A stretch of DNA of 64,000 nucleotides from Batkoa obscura (GCA_030770535.1 JASVEC010000008.1:1488001-1552000); one strand, 5' to 3'; positions 32,619 to 44,098 are shown, counted from the stretch's first letter. Numbers and translations: made by a program. The notes: generated from the sequence alone by a model not told the origin.

Positions 32619-33047
32619 TATAATGAGTTAAAGCTATTTTCTTTCTCATTGTTTTATTATCATCCTTTCTTTTGGATCAACATGAGCATTGGATTTTGAT
32701 TTTATTATAATAAATTAGTGCTAATCTTATATGTTCTCATTTCTGTCAATCTTAATTGCTAGTAATTAAAATGATGTAATAATAGACTGAGAGTGTGTAT
32801 TTTAGTAATATTTTTGGAAAATTTTCGACAATATGAGGGAACTGGGATTTTTAAGGACCATAGTAATTTATTACTATTATCTATTATGATTGGCTAAAGA
32901 CTTTTAAAGTACTTAACCCACTTGAATAAAATAAATTATTATTAGAATTATAACACTTGCTAATAGAACCATCATATATTCTTCATATTTCTCCTTATAA
33001 GCTTTTTTAATTATTTACACCTTTTACTATATTATAATTGATTTATA
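32619..33047. other. Divergent intergenic region, trypsin / tetraspanin
   Basis: The 429-bp region between two divergently transcribed genes must contain both promoters. No TATATAAAC box was found. Nothing else was recognised. Confidence 0.55.
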
Positions 33048-33978
33048 ATGGCTGGTATTACAAAAGGTTTGAAGAGAGCACTTATGATAACCTCATTTGT
33101 GCTATTTGTTGCCGGTAGTATTGCAATTGGTATTAGTGCTTACTTCTTGTTTTATCCATTTAAACGTCGAGCTATTATTATACAACCTCCAGTAATTTTA
33201 GGTAACAAACCCTTAACTTTTAATTAAAAGTGAAAAATAACCCTTAAATAGTTGCTTTATCTCTCGGTGTTTTAATGACAATATCTTCCATTATTTTACT
33301 ATCTGTCTTTTTGAGTTCAAAGCTAAACAAAATGTTTTTATATGCATTTCGTGTAGTCATACTGCTGACTCTTTTAGTAACCCTAGGTTTGGGAGCTTAT
33401 ATTTGGTTTAATTCTTTAAATGTATCAAGTGATTATAGCCATCGATGGAATGATTGGAGTGACGACATTAAGGGCATGTTCCAGGATGAAGTAAGCATCT
33501 CATTATGTAAATTTTTATCTAAACTAACGCTTCAAAGGGAAAATGCTGCGGCTATGATGGTGACAGAATGGTTTTATCAAATTTTTGTACACAGGAAATG
33601 ATTGATGCAAAAAATTCTGTCCCTTGCAAAAGTTCGATTCAAGAGTTCGTGAACTATTATTTACAAAACATTTATACAGCATTATTTTTATACGCAATTG
33701 TTGATTTCTTTACACTGCTTATGTGTCTCGTTACATTAAAGGCTTTGCAAGATATGGAGCGCTATGAGAGATCCATGCGTAAAATGATTAATTTACATAA
33801 TTTAGAAGACTCACGTTTAATGTCTCCAGAACAAGTGTATGGTAATGAGGAATACGGTGATGAAGAATATATGCAAGAAGAAGCTGCATACAATCCACCT
33901 TACCCAAGACATCAACGCAAAGAAAGTTATTTACCTATGGCACAACATAGAGCTTCAGTAGTATACACATACACCTAA
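33048..33978 (+). CDS. Tetraspanin-like membrane protein, three exons
   Basis: Exons 33048-33201, 33252-33490 and 33538-33978 join in frame to 277 residues. The order is short N-terminus, first membrane helix (LMITSFVLFVAGSIAIGISAY), a second helix (VALSLGVLMTISSIILLSVF), a third (AFRVVILLTLLVTLGLGAYI), a large outer loop with the hallmark CCG motif (GKCCGYDGD) and further Cys (FCTQ, VPCKSS), and a fourth helix (LFLYAIVDFFTLLMCLV). The long cytosolic tail is acidic and Tyr-rich. This is the tetraspanin plan; such proteins organise membrane microdomains. The CCG motif is created only by the last splice, which supports the exon model. A fungal Pls1-type role is possible but not shown. Confidence 0.85.
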
Positions 33979-34441
33979 TAATATTCTCCATTAAACAAAA
34001 ATAAAGTTATGATCGATGTTTTATTTATAATTAAATAGCGTATATAATATAAAATCAAATAGCTTTCTGTTAGTTACATAACTATTATTAATAATATCAT
34101 TAAAATTTTGTTTTTCTTTTTTTATATACTTGTTTAATGGCAATAATAATAGACTGAATCAGAGTTAGCTACCTTTTAACACGCTATATAAAACAAAAGT
34201 TGTTACTGTATAAAAGTATTTATAAGCGTTGCTATATAATACTATTTACATCTCAAAGAATCATTTAAATACAATATTAACAAACCTTAGAAACGTAGAT
34301 GTATACAGTTAATTTTTGAAGTTATGAAATTGCTTTTATTGCTTAGCTATAATTATAAAACTAATAAAACTAATAAAACTAATGAAATTTTATTAAGCAA
34401 CTTTTATAATAGGAACATATAATACTTATAAAATAATAACT
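33979..34441. other. Convergent intergenic region, tetraspanin / COPE
   Basis: AT-rich 463-bp region between two converging genes. A short direct repeat (AAAACTAATAAAACTAATG) occurs near 34360-34384. Nothing else was recognised. Confidence 0.5.
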
Positions 34442-35542
34442 TTAATTTTCAATTGCATATTTTTGGCTTGCTACATCAAATTGTGTAGCCTTGACATCTA
34501 AATTAACAATTAAAGAATGATTTGGATCAATATCTCTTAATTGACTAAAATTATGTTAGATAAATTCAACTTTTATATATTAAAAAATTTTACTTAATGT
34601 ATCTCTGTTTAACTTCGGAGGGTTTCTCAGTAAGATCGGAACATACTGCCAAATTCGCAAGTGTATTTGGATCGTTATTATCCTTTAAAACAGTAAATGA
34701 CAGCAATTTAAAACATTTTAATCTTACCTTATTCATAGCTTCAAGGAGGATTTCTTCTGCTTCTTGGTATTGCCCAACTTGTAAATAAGCAACAGCTTTT
34801 GAGTTCATTAATTTGACAGTATTAGCAAAACTTTGTTGACTAATTTCATCAAATATAGCGTATGCTTCTTCCAATTTATTTCCATTCTGTTTATAGTTAA
34901 ATTTAAATAAAATAAAATTAAAATATAACTTACTAATCTTAAATCAATCCAAGCTTCGATTAGTTGTATTAAGGGAACATCCTCAGCCCATGATTTGGCT
35001 TTGTTCAACTCTTTTTCTGCTAAATCAACTCTATCTAAAGCTAGTAATATTTGGACCTTATAGGAAACACTATTATGCTATTTTAATAAGTTAGAAATAT
35101 CAATATTAAACTACCATTCAAGATGTTTGGGGTGAAGGTTCACTGCTTTAAGAGCTGGTTCGAGTTTATCACCATGAATACATGCTAAAGCAAACAAAAG
35201 TTGTAAAGTAGGATTTAAAAGATTAGTTCCTTCGCTAACAATGGCTTCCATTTCATTGATAAGAGCGTCATCAACATTGTTTTTTGGATCTGTAATTTTG
35301 GATAATAATTTAATAGCTTTAAATTCCGATGATAAATCATTTTTGTTTAATTCAGTTGAAACCAAGTTATATTTTCCTAAGGCCAAATAAGCACGATACA
35401 ATAACACTTTTAAGTCGGTTTGGTATTGGGAACTGATTTGAGATTGCAAAGTGGTGCATTCGTTTACAACTGCTTGGTAAGCACCAAAATAAAATAAATT
35501 CTGGGCATTAAATAATGGACTGTTAAGCATTTCTTCGGCCAT
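34442..35542 (-). CDS. Coatomer subunit epsilon, spliced
   Basis: Several exons on the minus strand, starting MAEEMLNSPLFNAQNLFYFG and ending VASQKYAIEN. The protein is a TPR-like solenoid of about 290 residues: FYFGAYQAVVNEC, LFALACIHGDKLEPALKAV, YKVQILLALDRVDLAEKEL, KLMNSKAVAYLQVGQYQEAE and NDPNTLANLAVCSDL follow the repeats of COPE/Sec28. The last splice joins QRYIN to QLRDIDPNHSL, matching the conserved C-terminal segment of the family. The protein stabilises alpha-COP in the COPI coat that returns Golgi vesicles to the ER. One junction (near 34715) needs a short intron whose acceptor is inferred from phase. Confidence 0.9.
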
Positions 35543-36160
35543 TGTTATATTGATCTTTTATTTTTAAAAAACTATTCTTGATTTTTTTTGCCACTTCCAT
35601 TATGTTGTTTTATGACAATTTGATTTTCATGTAGCCAATAAAAATGCTCCATTTAATCAAATTTAAATAAGCATGTTTATTCAATTTTGTGCTACTTAAA
35701 ATTGAATAAAATAATGAAACAAAAAAGACATTATCAATTAGTATTCAAAATTAAGTATTAAATGTATAATAAATGTATAATATTTTATATATACTTTTGT
35801 TTTATAGTTAAGTTAGAATATAGATTGAAATATTAGTTCAATGAGTAGGGTTTAATGAAGTTAAAATACTAATATTTATTTATAGATATGTTATGCAGTA
35901 CATTTCTATTTCAAATAATTATATACACTTCAATCATATAATATGGTTTATACATTTCGATTAGATAATATAATAATATATTACTTCATGAAATTCGTAT
36001 ATTCATGTATTAAGCTAATTAAATTAAACATACTTTATAACAAAGCTAATACTATAATGTAACAATAAAAATGATTATGTTAAAAAAATAAATGCTTATT
36101 CTTTTTTAATTTAAATTACCGACATGTAGTCAAATAATGATATAATCTGGTCCCAATCAT
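35543..36160. other. Spacer between COPE and glutamine synthetase
   Basis: No gene. A weak match to the right half of the MITE (about 35690-35734, with AATAATGAAACAAAAAAGAC) may be an eroded copy, but its other end is not found. Confidence 0.45.
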
Positions 36161-38446
36161 TTATGAGAAAAGAAGTTCGTGGTATTTAGGTAATGGCCAT
36201 AATTTATCAGCAACCAAATTTTCTATTTGATCGGCATGGACACGGGCTTCCTTCAATTCAGGGAAGATTTGTTTAGCGCAAATCTCAGCACAAGCTTCAA
36301 TATCTTCTTCTTCTTTGTCGTGCGCTTTCTTAATAAGATCTTCAATCTTAGAAATTGATTCCCAAACAGAGTTGAGTAATGGTGTTGTTTCTTCAATTAT
36401 CTTCTTCTCAGGGCCGAGTTCAAGATCTAATGCCTTAAGTGAGACTAAAGAATCAGTGATGATCTTACGGTATTCAATGGCAGCTGGGATAACGGATTGG
36501 CGAAGGAGGGTGATGAGGGTGTTAGCTTCAACAAGGATATCCTTGGAATAACGTTCCATAAGGATATGGTAACGAGAAATAAGTTCGGTTTCAGAGTAGA
36601 TACCAGTCTCTGATCCAATAAGCATAGACTTGTTGACAGGTTCTAAAAGTTGTTTAAAGGCATCAATAGAGTTGTTGATACTTAATAATCCACGTTTTTC
36701 TGCTTCATCTCTCCATTCATTAGAGTAATTATCACCTTCGAAACGGACTGGTTTAGTTTTCTTAATGTATTCACGGATAACAGCAAGCTTATCTTCATCA
36801 GTAACGTATGGTTTATCGCCCTTTTGTTTCAATAAAGCTTTGGTGATTTCGCGTACTGAAGAGGCAAAGGCTACGTTAAGTAAAGCAACTGGGAAGGAAG
36901 GTGATTGTTTAGAACCAACAGCACGGAATTCAAACTTGTTACCAGTGAAGGCAAAAGGAGAAGTACGATTACGATCAGTAAGATCACGATCAATGTTTGG
37001 AAGGGTTGGGACCTTAAGATCAAGAATGGTACCACCAAGCTTAATGGTTTGGATTGAGGGAAGAGAGAATGATTTGATTGGACGAGATTCTTCAATAGAG
37101 TTTAAGACCTCAGAAATATGCTCACCTAAAAAGACTGAAATAATACCAGGTGGAGCTTCATGGGCACCTAAACGATGATCGTTGCTTGCACTTGCAATAG
37201 AAGCACGAAGTAAACCACCATGTCTATGGACAGCATCAAGGGTAGCTAAAACAACTAACAAGAAACGATAATTGGTTTCTGGGCGAACTGATGGGTCAAG
37301 TAAATTTGAACCACGATCAGTAGAAAGAGCCCAATTACAATGTTTACCTGATCCATTAACACCAGCAAAAGGTTTCTCGTGGTAAAGAACTTGAAGGTTA
37401 TTACGTTGAGCAGTCTTATGAAGAACGTCCATGGTAAGAAGATTGTGGTCAACAGCGATTGCAGCTTCTTCGAAAATCGGAGCAATTTCAAATTGGCCTG
37501 GAGCAACTTCATTGTGTCTGGTTTTAACTGGTACACCTAATTTATAAAGTTCAATTTCAGCATCGTTAATCATCTTTAAAACACGGCTAGGTACTCCACC
37601 AAAGTAATGATCTTCCATCTGTTGATGCTTAGGAGGTAAATGACCTAAAAGGGTACGGCCAGTGATTTTAAGATCTGGTCTTAAACTTAGAAGGGAACGT
37701 TCAACGACGAAGAATTCTTGTTCAGTTCCTAAGGTTGGATAAACGCGGCTAACATATGGTGGGGAACCAGCTGGGGTTGGGTCGATCAAATTTAAAAGTT
37801 CACAGGTTGCACTGTTTACTACTTCATTAGAACGTAATAAAATAGTTTTTTGATCTAAAGCATCACCATTGTAGGAGATATAGACTGATGGGATATAAAG
37901 GACTGAAGTACCATTTGGAGCAGGGCGGATAAACATAGGGGAAGTGGTATCCCAGACAGTGTAACCACGAGCTTCAAAAGTAGAACGAACACCACCAGAT
38001 GGGAAAGAAGATGCATCAGGCTCGGATTGGAGAAGTTGGGATCCTGAAAAAGTGTCAATTGGGGAAGCTTCTTCACCGCTGAAGTTTGTGTTCATACGTA
38101 AACTAAGGAAAGAATCATGCTTTTCGGCAGTAGAATCAGTCAAAGGTTGGAACCAATGGGTAAAGTGGGTAGCACCTCTTTCCATGGACCAAACACGTAC
38201 AGCATGGGCAATAGCATCGGCAGTGACTTTATCTAAATTTTGGCGACCCCTTAATTGTTTAAGGAAGGAAGTGAAAATAGGCTTTGGTAAGGCTTTGGCC
38301 ATGGATTTTAATCCAAAGACTAAAGTACCGAAATTCTCGGATGGAGCATTGGATTGGTTTTTATCTAAAGGAGTGATTTCAGGAACAGACTCAGCAACTT
38401 TGGATACATTGGCAAGTATAGCCTGGCTACGGAGATTGGCAGACAT
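36161..38446 (-). CDS. Glutamine synthetase, type III (GSIII)
   Basis: Intronless, 761 residues, close to the usual 720-780 of GSIII and twice the size of the common eukaryotic GSII. An N-terminal GSIII domain (FGTLVFGLKSMAKALPKPIF, AIAHAVRVWSMERGATHFTH) precedes the catalytic part with GTEQEFFVVE (metal-binding Glu), EVAPGQFEIAPIFEEA, GVNGSGKHCNWALST (ammonia and ATP site) and DRNRTSPFAFTGNKFEFRAV. It makes glutamine from glutamate and ammonia with ATP, and should form a dodecamer in the cytosol. The minus-strand TATAAAA at 38489-38495 lies about 45 bp upstream. GSIII is typical of bacteria and occurs in scattered protists and fungi. The gene looks native here (AT-rich third positions, TATA box), so any transfer would be old. 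Confidence 0.97.
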   Translation of the reverse strand: MSANLRSQAILANVSKVAESVPEITPLDKNQSNAPSENFGTLVFGLKSMAKALPKPIFTSFLKQLRGRQNLDKVTADAIAHAVRVWSMERGATHFTHWFQPLTDSTAEKHDSFLSLRMNTNFSGEEASPIDTFSGSQLLQSEPDASSFPSGGVRSTFEARGYTVWDTTSPMFIRPAPNGTSVLYIPSVYISYNGDALDQKTILLRSNEVVNSATCELLNLIDPTPAGSPPYVSRVYPTLGTEQEFFVVERSLLSLRPDLKITGRTLLGHLPPKHQQMEDHYFGGVPSRVLKMINDAEIELYKLGVPVKTRHNEVAPGQFEIAPIFEEAAIAVDHNLLTMDVLHKTAQRNNLQVLYHEKPFAGVNGSGKHCNWALSTDRGSNLLDPSVRPETNYRFLLVVLATLDAVHRHGGLLRASIASASNDHRLGAHEAPPGIISVFLGEHISEVLNSIEESRPIKSFSLPSIQTIKLGGTILDLKVPTLPNIDRDLTDRNRTSPFAFTGNKFEFRAVGSKQSPSFPVALLNVAFASSVREITKALLKQKGDKPYVTDEDKLAVIREYIKKTKPVRFEGDNYSNEWRDEAEKRGLLSINNSIDAFKQLLEPVNKSMLIGSETGIYSETELISRYHILMERYSKDILVEANTLITLLRQSVIPAAIEYRKIITDSLVSLKALDLELGPEKKIIEETTPLLNSVWESISKIEDLIKKAHDKEEEDIEACAEICAKQIFPELKEARVHADQIENLVADKLWPLPKYHELLFS

Positions 38447-38488
38447 AATAATAAGAAAAAATAAAAGTAAAAAATGTTAAGTATTGAT

Positions 38489-38495
38489 TTTATAG
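38489..38495 (-). promoter_or_regulatory. TATA box of the glutamine synthetase gene
   Basis: GGCTATAAAATC on the minus strand, roughly 45 bp above the ATG at 38446. Confidence 0.5.
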
Positions 38496-39301
38496 CCTAT
38501 CAAATTATAGGTGATGTATAAATAAACTTGGTGGGTGATAATCAATGAATAGACTACTTTAATTCGCTATATCTATAAAAGTAAAGTTATTAGGAGCTTA
38601 TCGTCTTTATTTATCAGGTGAAATCAGAAGGTAATTACGTAGATAAAAGATAAAGAAATGAAATTGAAATAATTACCTTAAAATTTTAAAATTTAATTTG
38701 CATATTCTTTCACAATGGACTGTATTTATACCCTGACTCAACATGACACCTTGATTGCAAAATAATAAAGACGCAAAAATCCGAAAAATTTACCCTATAC
38801 AAAACCACAAACATATGGTATTATATTCCATAAATCGAATAATAAACATCATTTGCCATTATAGCTATTATTTTATAATCAGCTTTAATTATTTTCCATT
38901 TAAGCGTATTCAAATATGTTGAATTAAGCTTATACTAAATGGCTAAAATTTATATTAAATTTAACTTTACTCAACTATTAGTTTTAATTGTAATAGAAGA
39001 TTTTATGATTAGCCTAAAGTCAGTAATAAAAACACATCAAATTTAACCAATTAAAAGCGTATTTTGAGTAGATATTTTTATCTTTGAAACTATTATTCTA
39101 TTATTCTATTATAATATTAAAATGTTATATTGAGGTAAAATCAAAAATCTTTAAAATAATATAAAATCTTTTCAACTTAATCAAATTTAATCTTGCAAAA
39201 TTTAGATAGCTTATTTCGAACCAAGTAAAAAAAGTAATTATTTCTTGTTTTTTTGCTTAGTTTACAAAATTTGCAAAGGATCGATATTGAAAAAATTGAA
39301 C

Positions 39302-39406
39302 ATATGGGGGTGTTTTTTGGTTTCATCACTTTTTCCATTTTTTGAGCGCTATTTGAGCAGAAAAATTGCTAGTAAAATTTTTAAACAAAAAAATACATCC
39401 CTATAT
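39302..39406 (+). mobile_element. MITE copy 6 (TGGGGATGT family)
   Basis: 105 bp from ATATGGGGGTGT to ACATCCCTATAT, flanked by TA on both sides. The core is TTTTGAGCGCTATTTGAGCA. Confidence 0.9.
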
Positions 39407-39527
39407 GCTATAAACTAATCCATATATTGAATATATTTATTGATATTTATTAAAAATTCATTCGAGTATACTTAGTTTAAGTATTACTATATAAATGTTT
39501 CATTTTTGTAAATTTGGATGTTATATT

Positions 39528-39560
39528 ATTTTTATTTTTATTTTTATTTTTTGTTTTTTA

Positions 39561-39643
<83 letters not shown>

Positions 39644-39652
39644 ATTTTTTTA
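39528..39652. repeat. T-rich minisatellite, about 13-nt unit
   Basis: Repeats of ATTTTTATTTTTT, roughly nine units with small length differences. Open frames across it (Phe/Tyr/Leu runs) are artefacts of composition. Confidence 0.85.
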
Positions 39653-39775
39653 TCTTTTACATATTTTTATCTTATTTGATGTTTCTATTTTATCTATTTT
39701 TTTCTAATCTTTACAAATAATGAATTAAAATTCAAAAATGACAAAAATCCCTATAAATTAATAATTATAATTTTA

Positions 39776-41284
39776 TTAGAATAAGAGATATAATACGACA
39801 GGTATTAAATAATAATAATTAAATAGAATTAAACTGCCATTTGAATTAAAAGTCGGTATATTTTTTAAACAGGGGTTGATAGTGTATCCAATTTTATTTA
39901 ACATCTTGATTAAATTTTTATCAAAACCTAAATTGTTATAATCAAAGTCTGGTAGTGTATTTTTACCTGGAGTCAATTCCCCATTAATATTAATCGGTGA
40001 ATTGCTTGATAGTGTATGTATTAAAGACAGTCCTTTTTTAAAAATGTCTGTTGTATATAAAGGTAGTAACATAGATTGATTTTCTTCATTGTCGTCCTCT
40101 CTAAGTAAAAGGAAGGAAGCATTATAAGTTAAAGAAGATTTATAAATTTTGTTAGCGGCAGTATAAAACTTTGAAGTTAACAATCTATTAGTGAATTCGG
40201 TATAAGTTAAATCAACATAATCATCAATTGAGTCTCTTATTAAATTGTAGTAATACTCAAACGTTATCTGTTCGGTATTACCCTCTTCATTTGGTTGAAA
40301 TATTAAATATTTATCGTATATATATGGCCTTTTAATTCCATTAACTCTCCTATCATCAATTTTGATTGATGGTAGTAATATACTATCATCGTCGTTTTCA
40401 CTTAATTTTATTTTATTTAGAGATGTCATTATTCCCAATCCGTGCAACAACTCATGTAATACTAAATGACATATGATTAAATGTTTTATTATTTTACTAT
40501 ACTAATCCAATTTACCTATTAACTCGAATTCATATTGATCTTCTTCAATTTTTCCATCATTCTAATATAAAGGTAAATCACTTAATACAAATAAATAATC
40601 TTAAATTTACCTTAAACCACAACAGTTTTTTTTGACTTGAATCGTGCTCTATTTCAAATATAAGTATTTGCTATATTATTGACATATTATTTATAGTTAC
40701 CTATTATTATATCAAACGGATTTAAATTCAAATCGTTATCATATTGCTTTATGAGTGCCTATAATAATTTTAGTATAAAAAATAGTAAAAATAATAAACA
40801 GTAATATTACTTGCGGATATAAATAATTCGGGTCTAAAGGTAATAGCGATATTGTTTCGATAGGAAAGAAACCACCAGATATACCATTATTTGATAATTC
40901 ATTTGAATCATCTTCATTACATGTCAATAGCCTATTTTTGACTTGTGTACCGTTATTTAATAGCGGATTTGTTACTTTACTTGTTGATTTACATTGATTT
41001 CTATACAATTTCGTCAATCTACTGTCATTAATTTATTGATACTATTTTATTTACCTCCACTTAACACTCAGTGTGATTGTGTTTTGTAGCTCTAATAAAC
41101 CAGATAACCTTTTTGTTGCATCCAAATAGGTATTATATATATTGTTGCATAGGGACGTATTTGTTTCTTGTGCATTACATATGAATTCTTTAATTTCAAA
41201 CATATTTATAACTCCTGCATTATTTTGTACTTCACAATAAGTATATTTAATATAAAATAGTATACAATATAATTTAAATTTCAT
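39776..41284 (-). CDS. Secreted HExxH metallopeptidase-like protein, spliced
   Basis: Six or so exons on the minus strand. The signal peptide is MKFKLYCILFYIKYTYC. Splicing gives NPFDIIIEHDSSQKKLLWF, then NDGKIEEDQYEFELIVLHEL, then the zinc motif HELLHGLG, which is assembled across an intron. A segment of about 200 residues follows, with the end LILFNYYYLIPVVLYLLF, a hydrophobic tail that resembles a GPI-attachment signal. Proteins with the pattern FDI..EF...WYF...VALHELLHGLGF are found widely in fungi. The assignment to a zinc peptidase rests on HExxHxxG. The TTG upstream of the ATG at 41284 is not needed. Splice sites at about 40700-40450 are inferred from phase and are consistent. Confidence 0.75.
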
Positions 41285-42432
41285 AATTTCATTCAAAAAA
41301 AATCAAAAAAACAATCAATGCTCTATTGTTACATTATAAAGGTTAGTTGTATGTTTATTTCTTTTTTTATTTATTTAAAACTACGGCTATATAATTAAGA
41401 GACCGTAAATGCCTAACTGTTACTAATTAAATTAATTCAAAGTTTTTAATTTTAATCCATTCTCAGTATTAAAAATGAAGCTTAATTTTGTGTTCGAATT
41501 GAAAAAAATCTCAGTGAATTTAAAATGATTTCAGTCTCGGCAATTTTAAACTTGTTTTTTTTATTACTGAATTTTTACCATACAAAACACTCCCCCTTTT
41601 TATTCATTAAATGCATAATAATTAAAGTTTTACTTTATTAAGCATATTAAGTAGGTAAGTTACTTTATATGAATCTAACTTATAATCAAGGTACCGAAAT
41701 GTACAGTTACTTATTTTTAACTAATTAATTTTAACTAATACTACCTCCAACCACCCTTAACTGTTTATTCTTTTTATATAATTATTTAATAATATCAAAA
41801 TATCACTTTACCTTATATTTTCATCTATTAAATAGTAGCAAACTTATTTTATAACCAAATGTATTAGAAGATTGGTTTTTATATCATATGCGTACAATGT
41901 GATCGCTATAATTTTTTCAAAAGATATTATTTGATGATTTTATTTCTTATGTTAAAATGGGATTTATCATACTTTGACACAGATTATTTTTTACAATCTA
42001 TCAAGCTTTTTGTAACAAAAAAGGAGAATACGTCTGCTGCAGTTAATTATCTTGTTTTTTAAAATTGAATTATGTAATTTTGTTTATCAAATAATACAAA
42101 AATATTATTCTTTTTCAAATAATTTTAATTTTTAAAATATAAAAATATAAACCCTTAATATTTTCGATTTAAATTCGAATTCATGTGTTAAATTTTATTA
42201 AACCCTGTTTTTTTTACCCTTCGTGATAAGGGACATTTAGGTTTAAGATGTTATAGTAAACTCTCTTATTTATACTATGACTATTTCCAATTTCAAAATT
42301 TAAACGTGACTTGAGGTTCTAAGTAATTGGAATTTGAACGATAATATAATGCTGACAATGTGATGTGAAACCAAGTCAAAAAAGGCATTGTTAAAATAGG
42401 AAGTGGTGAGATAATTTTGAATTCATAAATAA
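41285..42432. other. Divergent spacer, peptidase / permease 2
   Basis: About 1.1 kb of AT-rich DNA with no gene or repeat recognised before the permease promoter. Confidence 0.5.
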
Positions 42433-42441
42433 TATATAAAC
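42433..42441 (+). promoter_or_regulatory. TATA box of permease 2
   Basis: TATATAAAC, 58 bp before the ATG; the following GTTGATCTGAAAATCAAC (42443-42460) is a small hairpin with 6-bp arms in the leader. Confidence 0.6.
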
Positions 42442-42490
42442 AGTTGATCTGAAAATCAACTACAAAAAATTCCTTTTTATTTTTAAAAAG

Positions 42491-44098
42491 ATGATTGCAA
42501 AAGATGTTAATGATGCTTTTGATGGTGTCAAAGAAACTGGTTCCATTGATGTTCCTGCTCCTCAAGTTATAAGAAGACCTGGTGAAAACTGGAGTATGTT
42601 TACACTAAGAAAATTATTTGCTAGAAAGAATGTTGAGAATTTAATCAATTCTACAGAAGATACTGGTATGAAGCGTAGACTGAATGCTATTCATTTAACA
42701 GGTATCGGAGTAGGTTGTATTGTAGGCACCGGTATCTTTGTGTATTCTGGTACTGTTGCAAGAAATGATGCTGGTCCTGCTGTTGTTTTGTCGTTTGCTA
42801 TTGCTGGCTTCGTTGCTACTTTAGCTGCGCTTTGTTATTCTGAAATTGCCTCTATGATTCCTATTGCCGGTTCTGCTTACTCTTATACTTACACGACTAT
42901 GGGTGAATTTGTATCTTGGATTGTCGGTTGGGTGTTAATATTAGAATACTTGGTTGGTTCCGCTGCTGTAGGTGTGGGATGGTCTGCTTATCTTATGCGT
43001 TTCTTTGGGGATGCTTTTGGATGGCATCCACCACTGGGGCTCACTAAAGCATTTGTATCATGGAGTGAAGAAACGAGTAGCTTTCAGCTTACAGGTCATT
43101 ACTTTAACATTCCTGCAGTAGTTGTTATAATGGCATGTACTTTATTATTAATTTTATCCTCCCGTGAATCTGCTACTGCTACTGTTGTTGCAGTTGTTAT
43201 AAAATTAGCGGTAATTCTCTTATTTATATTTGCTTGTGCTGGAGACGTTGACGTTGCTAATTATAATCCATTTATCCCTAGCGCAGATCCTAACATATCC
43301 GGTAGATATGGTGGAATGGGCGTATTAAAAGGAGCTTCTATTGTATTCTTTTGCTACACTGGGTTTGATTCCGTTTCAACTGCCGCACAAGAAGCCAAAA
43401 ATCCAGCTAGAGATATGCCTATTGGTATCATTGGTTCTTTGGTTATTTCAACTGTGCTTTATATTGCCGTGTGTTTGGTTTTAGTAGGTATTGTTCCTTA
43501 TAGTATAATTGACACTGAAAGTCCAATTACTTTTGCAACTTCTTATGTGAATAAAAATTGGTTATCTATTGCTATTGGTCTATCAGCTGTACTTGGTATG
43601 ATTACCGCAGCAATTGTTACCATGATGGCCCAAGCTCGTATCTTTTATGCAATGTCTCGTGATGGTCTTTTACCTAGATTCTTTGGAAGAGTTCACCGTA
43701 AATTTGGTACTCCATGGGTGAGTCAGCTTATTGTAGGGTGTCTTTCTTCATTATTAGCTGCCATCTTCCCAATTGATCTTTTAGGTACATTGTCTGGTAT
43801 GGGTACACTTTTTGGTTTCTTCCTTGTATGTCTTGGAGTTATGATCCTCCGTATTAGAAGACCAGATCTCCCACGTCCATTCCGTGTTCCATTAGGACCT
43901 TATGTAATCCCATTGCTTGGAGCTTTATTCTCGATCGCTTTAGTGTTTACATCTCCACCATCTTCATTAGCTCGTCTTTTTATATGGCTTGGTATTGGTA
44001 TACTTGTTTACATTTGTTATGGATTCCGTAACTCCCGTGTAAATCATCCAGAGAAATTCATTGGAAATGATTTTGAAAAGATCATCCGTGAACATTAA
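42491..44098 (+). CDS. Amino-acid permease 2 (CAT/YfnA type, APC family)
   Basis: Intronless, 535 residues, the same length as permease 1 and alignable end to end without gaps by eye. HLTGIGVGCIVGTGIFVYSG marks the first helix, with about 12 helices in all; FFCYTGFDSVSTAAQEAKNP and FGRVHRKFGTPWVSQLIVGC are shared with permease 1. The two genes are more alike in their last 400 nt (roughly nine in ten bases by eye) than in their first 500 (about eight in ten), and lie in opposite orientation 16 kb apart. The substrate is probably one or more amino acids; glutamate decarboxylase and glutamine synthetase in the same region do not prove a link. Confidence 0.95.
   Translation: MIAKDVNDAFDGVKETGSIDVPAPQVIRRPGENWSMFTLRKLFARKNVENLINSTEDTGMKRRLNAIHLTGIGVGCIVGTGIFVYSGTVARNDAGPAVVLSFAIAGFVATLAALCYSEIASMIPIAGSAYSYTYTTMGEFVSWIVGWVLILEYLVGSAAVGVGWSAYLMRFFGDAFGWHPPLGLTKAFVSWSEETSSFQLTGHYFNIPAVVVIMACTLLLILSSRESATATVVAVVIKLAVILLFIFACAGDVDVANYNPFIPSADPNISGRYGGMGVLKGASIVFFCYTGFDSVSTAAQEAKNPARDMPIGIIGSLVISTVLYIAVCLVLVGIVPYSIIDTESPITFATSYVNKNWLSIAIGLSAVLGMITAAIVTMMAQARIFYAMSRDGLLPRFFGRVHRKFGTPWVSQLIVGCLSSLLAAIFPIDLLGTLSGMGTLFGFFLVCLGVMILRIRRPDLPRPFRVPLGPYVIPLLGALFSIALVFTSPPSSLARLFIWLGIGILVYICYGFRNSRVNHPEKFIGNDFEKIIREH

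Larger units (their letters stand above)
38447..39775. other. Spacer between glutamine synthetase and peptidase
   Basis: Holds MITE copy 6 (39302-39406) and a T-rich minisatellite (39528-39652); otherwise featureless AT-rich DNA. Confidence 0.6.

Noticed and set aside
35620-35740. Eighth MITE copy
   Set aside because: Only the right part (AATAATGAAACAAAAAAGAC and GTGCT...TTAAAA) resembles the family; neither TGGGGATGT end is present, so it may be chance in AT-rich DNA.
39495-39720. Phe/Tyr/Leu-rich overlapping frames
   Set aside because: They translate the T-rich minisatellite at 39528-39652.
42293-42565. 90-codon minus-strand frame
   Set aside because: Overlaps the promoter and start of permease 2 on the other strand; no support.
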